Of a stretch of DNA of 64,000 bases, positions 37,670-45,199 are shown in pieces. The notes below the pieces were generated by a model. It was not told where the DNA came from, did no database searches, and saw nothing but the letters and a program-made list of their open reading frames with translations. The stretch's first letter is position 1. Each line of letters starts with the position of its first letter. This DNA is from Vreelandella zhaodongensis. Its GTDB lineage: Bacteria; Pseudomonadota; Gammaproteobacteria; Pseudomonadales; Halomonadaceae. The stretch is from positions 85,887 to 149,886 of the forward strand of contig NZ_JACCDD010000009.1 of the NCBI RefSeq assembly GCF_013415115.1. The letters run 5' to 3'. A program made the translations under genes and the position numbers.

Positions 37670-40444
37670 TTAGTGCGCTTCATCCCAGTTGGCACCACTT
37701 TCCGCTTCAACAATCAATGGCACGCTAAGTGTGGCCGCTGCTTGCATGCGTGCCTGAACCTGCTCAATAAATGTCTCAACTTGCGCGTCGGCCACCTCAA
37801 AGACTAGCTCGTCGTGTACCTGCATAACCATTAGCGCATCAAATTCTCCTTCAGCAAGCCATGCATCTACATCGATCATCGCCTGCTTGATGATATCGGC
37901 TGCCGTGCCCTGCATTGGCGCATTAATCGCGGTGCGCTCAGCGCCCTGGCGGCGGTTGCGGTTTTGCGAGTGGATCTCTGGTAGATACAGGCGCCGCCCT
38001 AGCACGGTTTCAACATAGCCATCTTCCGCGGCCTGGGTACGAATACGATCCATATAGCGAGCAACGCCAGGGTAACGATCAAAATAGCGGTCGATATAGG
38101 TCTGCGCTTGGTTGCGCTCGATATGCAGCTGGCGCGACAGCCCCCAGGCGCTCATGCCGTAAATCAGGCCAAAGTTAATGGCCTTGGCGCTGCGCCGCTG
38201 GTCCGCAGAGACCTTTTCAAGCGCAGTGCCGAACACTTCGGCGGCGGTCGCAGTGTGGATATCGCGCCCTTCCGCAAATGCCTCCAGAAGTCCTTTATCT
38301 TCTGAGAGGTGCGCCATAATGCGCAACTCAATTTGTGAGTAGTCTGCCGCCACAATGCGATAGCCAGGGCGTGCCACAAATGCCTGGCGGATTTTGCGCC
38401 CCTCTTCTGTGCGAATCGGAATGTTCTGCAGGTTGGGATCGGACGACGAGAGCCGCCCTGTCGCCGTCACCGCTTGGTGATAGCTGGTATGCACCCGCCC
38501 AGTGGTTTTATTGAGTAGGCGCGGCAGCTTGTCGGTATAGGTGGACTTAAGCTTCGCCAGCCCTCGGTGCTGCATAATTACCTTGGGCAAGGGGTAATCC
38601 AGCGCCAGCTCTTCTAGTACCGCTTCTGCAGTCGAAGGCGCACCTTTGGGGGTTTTCTTGATCACGGGGATTTTCTGCTCTTCGAACAGAATCTGCCCCA
38701 GCTGCTTAGGTGAACCGAGGTTAAACTCACGACCTGCCAGCTCGAATGCTTCGCTTTCCAGCTCACGAATACGGCGCTCTAACTGCTGGCTCTGCTCGTG
38801 AAGGCGCTCGGCATCCAGTGCCACGCCATTGCGTTCAATACGCGACAGCACGTTAATCAGCGGAAGCTCAAGATGGTCCAGCACGTCCGCTAAACGCCCT
38901 TCCCGCTCCACCTGAGGACGGAGTGTTTCTTGCAGTCGTAGCGTAATATCCACATCTTCACAGGCATAAGGAACCGCCTGTTCCAGTGCGATCTGGTTAA
39001 ACGTGAGCTGTTTGGCACCTTTTCCAGCGATCTCCTCGAAGGAGATGGTTTTTTCGCCCAAATACTTTAGCGCTAGCGAATCCATGTCATGGCGCGTGAC
39101 AGTGGAGTTCAGCACGTAAGAGGCCAGCATGGTGTCGGCCAGCGGCCCCACCACGCGAATATCATAGTTTGCCAGCACAGAAATATCGTACTTAAGGTTC
39201 TGGCCAATTTTGGTCTTGGTAGGGTCTTCCAGCAGCGGCTTCAATGCCCGCAGTACCTTCTGGCGATCAAGCTGTGCGGGCGCATCCAGATAATCATGGG
39301 CCAGTGGAATATAGGCAGCTTCACCGGCCTCCAACGCCAAGCCGACGCCTACAATGTCGGCGTCCATATAATTCAGGCTAGTGGTTTCTAAATCGAAGCA
39401 AAAACGCTCAGCTTTCTTCAGACGCCCTAACCACACATCAAACTCAGCTTGCTCAACAATGACATGATCATTGCGCTGACTGGAAGGCGCGACGCTTTCA
39501 GCGGCGTCAGTAGTGATGTTCTCAGGCGCGGGCTCGCCCCCCTTCACGTCATCAACACCCTCGTCGTTACCTGCCAGCAGTTCAGCCAACCACTGCTTGA
39601 ACTCCATCTCTTTATAGAGTTCCACCAGGGCTTCGCGGTCTGGGTGCGCAATATCCAAGTCATCCAGACCCACGGGGAGTTCGCAGTCGGTCTTAATGGT
39701 CGCTAATTGGTAAGAGAGAAAGGCCTGTTCACGGTGCTCTTCAAGCTTCTTCGGTAACGTTTTCGCACCACGGAAGCTGAGCGTTTTGACGCGTTCCAGA
39801 TCACCGTAAATAGTTTCTAAACCGCCTTCCATGCCTTGTAGCAGGCCAATGGCGGTCTTTTCGCCAACGCCTGGCACGCCTGGAATGTTATCGACTTTGT
39901 CTCCCATCAATGCCAGGAAATCAATGATCAGCTCGGGCGGCAGTCCAAATTTTTCTTTAACCCCCGCTTCGTCGAGAGTTTCCTCTTTCATGGTGTTGAC
40001 CAGCGTGATGTGGTCATTCACCAACTGCGCCATATCTTTATCGCCGGTAGAGATTACCGCATCACGACCTGCCTGGGTGGCATGGTGAGCCAGGGTGCCA
40101 ATCACATCGTCGGCTTCGACCCCTTCAATGCACAGAAGCGGTAAGCCCAACGCTTTGACACAAGCGTGCAGCGGTTTAATTTGGCTGCGCAGATCGTCCG
40201 GCATGGGCGGCCGGTGGGCCTTATACTCGCTGTACATCTCATCGCGAAAGGTTTTTCCTGGCGCATCAAACACCACTGCCATAGGGCTTTCCGGATAGTC
40301 TTTGATCAACCGTTTGAGCATATTCAATACGCCTTTCACGGCCCCTGTGGGCTGGCCGTTGGAGGTCGTTAACGGTGGCAGCGCGTGAAACGCGCGATAC
40401 AGGTACGAGGAGCCATCGACAAGCACGATTGGGGCGCGGGCCAT
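37670..40444 (-). CDS. polA: DNA polymerase I
   Basis: A 924-residue enzyme with three domains: a 5'-3' flap nuclease at the N-terminus (APIVLVDGSSYLYRAFHALPPL, ISTGDKDMAQLV), a 3'-5' exonuclease with its DxE motif intact (FCFDLETTSLNYMDADIVG), and the polymerase with motif A DYSQIELRIMAHLSE, motif B KAINFGLIYGMSAWGLSRQ and motif C MVMQVHDELVFEV. It fills gaps and removes primers. The start at 40444 (MARAPIVLVDG) fits the family; seven more codons are open upstream. Confidence 0.97.
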   Translation of the reverse strand: MARAPIVLVDGSSYLYRAFHALPPLTTSNGQPTGAVKGVLNMLKRLIKDYPESPMAVVFDAPGKTFRDEMYSEYKAHRPPMPDDLRSQIKPLHACVKALGLPLLCIEGVEADDVIGTLAHHATQAGRDAVISTGDKDMAQLVNDHITLVNTMKEETLDEAGVKEKFGLPPELIIDFLALMGDKVDNIPGVPGVGEKTAIGLLQGMEGGLETIYGDLERVKTLSFRGAKTLPKKLEEHREQAFLSYQLATIKTDCELPVGLDDLDIAHPDREALVELYKEMEFKQWLAELLAGNDEGVDDVKGGEPAPENITTDAAESVAPSSQRNDHVIVEQAEFDVWLGRLKKAERFCFDLETTSLNYMDADIVGVGLALEAGEAAYIPLAHDYLDAPAQLDRQKVLRALKPLLEDPTKTKIGQNLKYDISVLANYDIRVVGPLADTMLASYVLNSTVTRHDMDSLALKYLGEKTISFEEIAGKGAKQLTFNQIALEQAVPYACEDVDITLRLQETLRPQVEREGRLADVLDHLELPLINVLSRIERNGVALDAERLHEQSQQLERRIRELESEAFELAGREFNLGSPKQLGQILFEEQKIPVIKKTPKGAPSTAEAVLEELALDYPLPKVIMQHRGLAKLKSTYTDKLPRLLNKTTGRVHTSYHQAVTATGRLSSSDPNLQNIPIRTEEGRKIRQAFVARPGYRIVAADYSQIELRIMAHLSEDKGLLEAFAEGRDIHTATAAEVFGTALEKVSADQRRSAKAINFGLIYGMSAWGLSRQLHIERNQAQTYIDRYFDRYPGVARYMDRIRTQAAEDGYVETVLGRRLYLPEIHSQNRNRRQGAERTAINAPMQGTAADIIKQAMIDVDAWLAEGEFDALMVMQVHDELVFEVADAQVETFIEQVQARMQAAATLSVPLIVEAESGANWDEAH

Positions 40445-40618
40445 AACCAATTCCATTATTAGCAAAACAGTAAGAAAGTCTGTTGTCTATGATACGCGTT
40501 CAAAGCAACCGCTGCAGAAACAACCGCTACGAATAACGCATTTCAAACTCACACAACGCTGCCAACTGACCCTGCAAGCCGCTACAATAATGGGCTTAGC
40601 AACCTGGGCGAGATTCTC

Positions 40619-41575
40619 ATGGCTGTATTTACTCCGCTGAGCGACGCACAGGTCGCCGCGTTTTTAGAAAAGTTTGATGTTGGCAGCTTCGTTTCGCTGC
40701 AGGGCGTCGCAGGCGGTACAGAAAACTCGACGTTTTTTGTGACCACTGATCGCCGTGAGCTGGTGTTAACCCTGTTTGAACAGGGTGAGCATGAAGAGCT
40801 GCCGTTTTTTGTCGATTTGTTGGATTATCTGGACGAGCACCGTTTGCCCGTGCCCGGCACCATTCACGACCGCGAAGGTATCGCGCTGCACAGTTTGGCA
40901 GGCAAGCCTGCGCTGCTGTTCCCACGCTTACCAGGCAAGCACCCTAGTGCGCCAAACCTTGCTCAGTGCCAAGCGCTGGGGCATACACTTGGCCATCTGC
41001 ATGCTGTCTCCCAGCACTTCCCGGGGCATCGACCCAACCCCCGCGATCTTCATTGGCTTCGGGCGGTTCACCATAAGGTGCTAACGTATATTAGCCCTGA
41101 TGACCAAACGCTGATGAAGAACGAGGTTGATGACTTCGAAAGCGCCTTTAGCCAACACGGTGAACTCCCCCAAGGGGCGCTGCACGGCGACCTTTTTCGC
41201 GACAACACCCTGTTTGAAGGCGACCAGCTAGGCGGCATTATCGATTTTTATAATGGCTGCACGGGCGATTTGCTGTTTGACCTGGCGATAGTGATTAACG
41301 ACTGGGCATCCAATGAAGATGGTTCGCTTAATGCTGAACGCTACACAGCCATTCTTGGTGCTTATCAGGCACGACGCCCGCTGTCTGCTGATGAGCGAGC
41401 GTTGTGGCCAACCATGTTACGCATGACCGCGTTGCGCTACTGGCTATCGCGGTTACTGGTGGTTTATGTCGACCCACCCGCCCACGATCTGACGCCCCAC
41501 GACCCTGAGCGTTTCAGAACTATTTTAAAAGCGCGTATCGCCTTCGGCGCATTACCACTCCCCGAGGTTTCTTAA
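40619..41575 (+). CDS. thrB: Homoserine kinase, APH-fold type (ThrB2)
   Basis: A 318-residue kinase of the aminoglycoside-phosphotransferase fold, the homoserine kinase type used by Pseudomonas and Halomonas. Catalytic motifs are HGDLFRDNTLF and IIDFYNGCTGDLLFDLAI (metal Asp); the N-terminus MAVFTPLSDAQVAAFLEKFDVG is family-typical. It phosphorylates homoserine in threonine synthesis. It is divergent from polA, an arrangement also seen in Pseudomonas. Its stop overlaps the speA start as TAATG. Confidence 0.92.
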   Translation: MAVFTPLSDAQVAAFLEKFDVGSFVSLQGVAGGTENSTFFVTTDRRELVLTLFEQGEHEELPFFVDLLDYLDEHRLPVPGTIHDREGIALHSLAGKPALLFPRLPGKHPSAPNLAQCQALGHTLGHLHAVSQHFPGHRPNPRDLHWLRAVHHKVLTYISPDDQTLMKNEVDDFESAFSQHGELPQGALHGDLFRDNTLFEGDQLGGIIDFYNGCTGDLLFDLAIVINDWASNEDGSLNAERYTAILGAYQARRPLSADERALWPTMLRMTALRYWLSRLLVVYVDPPAHDLTPHDPERFRTILKARIAFGALPLPEVS

Positions 41576-43494
41576 TGAGCGAGACGGTAACCACCAGCAC
41601 CCAGGCCTTACGCGCCCGTCGCACATGGAACATTGACCAGTGGGGTAGCGGTTACTTTGATGTGGACGACCACGGTCAAGCGCTGGTTCGTCCGCTAGGT
41701 AGCGATGCTCAAGGCCCCGCTTTACCGTTAAGCGGCCTGGTGCGACAACTGCAAACCGCAGGGCTACGGCTGCCGGTGCTAGTGCGCTTTAGCGACATTC
41801 TTCATGACCGTGTCGAGCAGTTGTGCGGAGCATTTGATGTCGCAATGCAGGATATCGGTTACCAGGGAGGCTATACGGCGGTTTACCCAATTAAGGTGAA
41901 TCAGCAGCGCCGTGTGGTAGAAGAAATCTTGGCCACTTCCGAACGCGGTAATGGTCGGGTGGGACTCGAGGCGGGCAGTAAACCAGAGCTGCTTGCGGTG
42001 TTAGCACTCTCTGATAGCGGCTCATCGCTGATTGTTTGCAATGGCTACAAAGACCGTGAGTACGTTCGCCTTGCACTGCTGGGCGAAAAACTGGGGCACC
42101 GTGTCTACTTGGTAGTAGAGAAGCTTTCTGAGCTAAGCCTTATTCTGGAAGAAGCTCGCGCGCTGGATGTGACGCCACGTATTGGCCTACGGGCGCGACT
42201 TGCCTCCGTAGGCAAAGGCAAGTGGCAAAACACCGGCGGCGAAAAGTCCAAGTTTGGCCTGACCGCCAGCCAAATTCTTGAAGTCGTGGACACCCTACGC
42301 ACTCAAGATGCGCTGGAAAGTCTGCAGTTAGTGCACTTCCACCTTGGCTCGCAAATTGCCAATATCCGCGATATTCAACGCGGGCTAAGAGAGTGCGCGC
42401 GCTTTTATCAAAATCTGATGAGTCTGGGCGCACCCATTGATACTGTCGATGTCGGTGGGGGGCTCGGCGTTGATTACGAAGGCACCCGCTCACGTAGTTA
42501 CTGCTCAGCCAACTACTCCATGCAGGAGTATGCCCGCAATGTCGTCGGCGCCTTTGCTCAGCTGTGCCAAGACGCAAGCCTTCCTCAGCCGCACCTAATC
42601 AGCGAATCAGGTCGTGCACTCACTGCCCACCACGCCGTGCTAATCACTAACGTAATTGGCGAAGAGCGTGTCAGTGATGCACCGCCTAAGCGTTCCTCAC
42701 AGAAGGACTCTCAGGTCGACGTTCTATGGCGAGTATTTGAGCAACTAGGCGACCATCAAGAGCCCCGTGTACTCGTTGAGGCGTGGCATGACCTTCTTCA
42801 AGCGGTTAGCGAGCTACAAGATCGTTTTGTGATGGGCCTGAGCGATATCAACGCCCGCGCAGAAGGCGAACGGCTCTATATGGCCGCCTGTGCGCGGTTG
42901 CGTAAACAACTCGACACCCGTAACCGCGCTCACCGAGAAATTATGGATGAGCTCGCTGAAAAGTTGGCCGATAAGCTGTTCGTCAACTTCTCGCTATTCC
43001 AATCGGTGCCGGACGTATGGGGAATCGAACAGATTTTCCCAGTGCTGCCGTTAAGTGGGTTAGACAAAGAACCTACCCGTCGTGCCGTTATCCAGGACAT
43101 CACCTGCGACTCTGATGGCCGTATCGATAGCTACGTGGATGGCCAAGGCGTTGAAAGCACATTACCGCTGCCGGAGTGGCCCACTGAAGATGAACGCTGG
43201 CTAGGCTTCTTTTTAGTCGGTGCTTATCAAGAAATACTGGGCGACCTGCACAATCTATTCGGCGATACCGATTCGGTGGATGCCGCGCTCGGTGACGATG
43301 GAAAATGGGTGCTCTCAAACCCCCAGGCAGGCGACACAGTGGCTGATGTGCTGGCCTACGTGAATTTTGATGCGCAAGTATTAAAGCAGAAACTGACTGA
43401 ACAGTTAGTAACCAGCGGCTTTTCTGCCGAAGAGCAAGCCCACTTTGCCACTAGCTTAAGCGATGGTCTTGAAGGCTATACCTACCTAGAGTAA
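41575..43494 (+). CDS. speA: Biosynthetic arginine decarboxylase
   Basis: A 639-residue fold-type-III PLP enzyme making agmatine for putrescine and spermidine. The PLP lysine lies in YTAVYPIKVNQQRRVVEEI, the glycine loop in DVGGGLGVDYEG, and the substrate-binding segment in SEIQDRF-like VSELQDRFVMGLSD. The C-terminal region carries ITCDSDGRID and ADVLAYVNFDAQ, typical of SpeA. The ATG overlaps the thrB stop, implying coupling. A bidirectional terminator follows. Confidence 0.96.
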   Translation: MSETVTTSTQALRARRTWNIDQWGSGYFDVDDHGQALVRPLGSDAQGPALPLSGLVRQLQTAGLRLPVLVRFSDILHDRVEQLCGAFDVAMQDIGYQGGYTAVYPIKVNQQRRVVEEILATSERGNGRVGLEAGSKPELLAVLALSDSGSSLIVCNGYKDREYVRLALLGEKLGHRVYLVVEKLSELSLILEEARALDVTPRIGLRARLASVGKGKWQNTGGEKSKFGLTASQILEVVDTLRTQDALESLQLVHFHLGSQIANIRDIQRGLRECARFYQNLMSLGAPIDTVDVGGGLGVDYEGTRSRSYCSANYSMQEYARNVVGAFAQLCQDASLPQPHLISESGRALTAHHAVLITNVIGEERVSDAPPKRSSQKDSQVDVLWRVFEQLGDHQEPRVLVEAWHDLLQAVSELQDRFVMGLSDINARAEGERLYMAACARLRKQLDTRNRAHREIMDELAEKLADKLFVNFSLFQSVPDVWGIEQIFPVLPLSGLDKEPTRRAVIQDITCDSDGRIDSYVDGQGVESTLPLPEWPTEDERWLGFFLVGAYQEILGDLHNLFGDTDSVDAALGDDGKWVLSNPQAGDTVADVLAYVNFDAQVLKQKLTEQLVTSGFSAEEQAHFATSLSDGLEGYTYLE

Positions 43495-43521
43495 TTACAC
43501 GCTAACGCTGTTAGCCAAAAA

Positions 43522-43552
43522 AAGGCCATCGACACTGTCTGTCGGTGGCCTT
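43522..43552. terminator. Bidirectional terminator between speA and the FAH-family gene
   Basis: A 13-bp stem starting AAGGCCATCGACA with one T-G pair and a 5-base loop; A-rich on the left, T-containing on the right. Confidence 0.85.
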
Positions 43553-43582
43553 GTTCGTTTAACTTGGTGCCATCGCTGTCGG

Positions 43583-44248
43583 CTACTCCACTACGCGGGT
43601 AGTGACCTCCAGCCCACCGGTCAATGTTAAGCGCAGCGACGCGCCACGGGGCAGTACGCCAACACCAGCGGGAGTACCCGTCAAAATGACGTCACCCGGC
43701 TCTAGGGTGAAGTGATGACTCATCTCTGCCACCAGGGTCGGAATCGCAAAGATCATATCTGCGCCCTCACCATGCTGACGCTCTTCCCCGTCGATTTCCA
43801 ACGAAAATGCCAATGCATTCCAGTTAGGCACACGGCTGAGGGGCAAAAAAGATGATAAGGGGCAAGCACCATCAAACGCCTTAGCAATTTCCCAGGGATG
43901 CCCTTTCTCTTTCAGCTGGGTTTGCACATCACGCAACGTTAAATCCATCGCTAACCCAATACCAACGATGGCACGCTGCGCTTCATCTTTGGTGGCGTGA
44001 GTTAACGTTTCACCCACCAAAAGAGCCAACTCCACCTCGTAATGAACATCACCCCGCGAAAACGGCGGGTCAAGCGGCTTGGTTATATCCACCACGCTAG
44101 TGGAAGGCTTAATAAACAGCAGTGGTTCACTGGGAACCGGATTATCCAATTCCTTGGCATGGTCGGCATAATTACGACCAACGCATACGACTTTGCCCAG
44201 CGCGTGGGGAAATTCCTGGCCATCAGTAAACTGTGGAATGTAACGCAT
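43583..44248 (-). CDS. Fumarylacetoacetate hydrolase family protein (acylpyruvate hydrolase-like)
   Basis: A 221-residue FAH-fold hydrolase resembling YcgM/FAHD1. Core motifs are VCVGRNYADHAKELDNP, PLLFIKPSTSVV, the metal ligands in VHYEVELALLVGE (Glu, Glu) and ILTGTPAGVGVLPRG. Members cleave acylpyruvates or decarboxylate oxaloacetate. The start at 44248 follows AAGGAG; the upstream in-frame ATG lies in that site. It is convergent with speA. Confidence 0.9.
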   Translation of the reverse strand: MRYIPQFTDGQEFPHALGKVVCVGRNYADHAKELDNPVPSEPLLFIKPSTSVVDITKPLDPPFSRGDVHYEVELALLVGETLTHATKDEAQRAIVGIGLAMDLTLRDVQTQLKEKGHPWEIAKAFDGACPLSSFLPLSRVPNWNALAFSLEIDGEERQHGEGADMIFAIPTLVAEMSHHFTLEPGDVILTGTPAGVGVLPRGASLRLTLTGGLEVTTRVVE

Positions 44249-44459
44249 GGCGGGTATTCTCCTTCTCATTATGCGTGCCGCATTCGCAACGACAGGCGCA
44301 ACAGTCTACCTTAGCTATGCATATGTTCCACATATCTCATCTCAATTTTTCACTATAGCCTATCAGCAATCTACCTGCGGCTCTGTGTATCTCAAGCAGA
44401 ATCGACAGTAAGGGACTAGCTTTAATGAAGTCATTCTCCTAAAGCCAGGGTAAAGTCAC

Positions 44460-45128
44460 ATGGGTGTAGGGTCGCTTGAACGCTTACTTGCCGAAAACCA
44501 GACGAGCTGGCCAATAGAAGTAGTTTGCGCCATTCGAGACCCGCAAATAATGCACCTCTCACTTTTTCCTGAAGAAGAAGTCTCTATCGTTGGCGCAGAT
44601 ACGAAGCGACTGATGGAGTTCGCAGCCGGCCGCTCCGCTGCGCATGCTGTGCTAAAGAAACTCGACGTCCCTCTTTCAGCGATCTTGATGGGCAAAGGTC
44701 GTGCCCCTGTCTGGCCAGCGGGTATAGTCGGCAGTCTTTCACATACAACAGATGCCTGCTTAGGTGTCGCTGCTCGGGCGCATCATACCCAAGCCATCGG
44801 CATTGATATCGAGAGCCTAGCCCCCCTTGAAGGTAGCCTTCACCCCGACATTGCCACCCCCGAGGAACTCGCTTGTATCGATCAACCTCCTGAACTCGCG
44901 GCTTTGCAGATTTTTTCAATGAAGGAAGCAGCCTACAAGGCACAGTATCCTCTCAGCCAGACATTTTTCGACTTTACTACCCTGGAAGTCACTTCAGAAG
45001 GTTTACGCTTTCGTTGCCCAGTAGCCCCCTTTGCTCAAGGCACCCTGCTAACCGTCCATCAATGGACGGGGTTTGGCATGTGTCTGTCTCTATGCATACT
45101 GAAGAAGCCAGCGCCGTTCCCCGCTTAG
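44460..45128 (+). CDS. 4'-phosphopantetheinyl transferase, EntD-like
   Basis: A 222-residue carrier-protein-activating enzyme. The N-terminal half has the EntD-style LFPEEEVSIVGADTKRLMEFAAGRSAAHAVL. The magnesium/CoA site is visible in GSLSHTTDACLGVAAR, AIGIDIESLAP (Asp, Glu) and FSMKEAAYKAQYPL (Glu, Lys). It transfers phosphopantetheine from CoA onto a carrier-protein serine. The neighbouring A-PCP-R protein, facing it across 71 bases, is the obvious client, although primary carriers elsewhere cannot be excluded. No siderophore genes are nearby. Confidence 0.93.
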   Translation: MGVGSLERLLAENQTSWPIEVVCAIRDPQIMHLSLFPEEEVSIVGADTKRLMEFAAGRSAAHAVLKKLDVPLSAILMGKGRAPVWPAGIVGSLSHTTDACLGVAARAHHTQAIGIDIESLAPLEGSLHPDIATPEELACIDQPPELAALQIFSMKEAAYKAQYPLSQTFFDFTTLEVTSEGLRFRCPVAPFAQGTLLTVHQWTGFGMCLSLCILKKPAPFPA

Positions 45129-45199
45129 GTCAATAATGGGTTGTAGCCAAAAGATAATCGCGGCCGTGAATGCCCTGCTAAAAGCTCTCAACTAGCCTA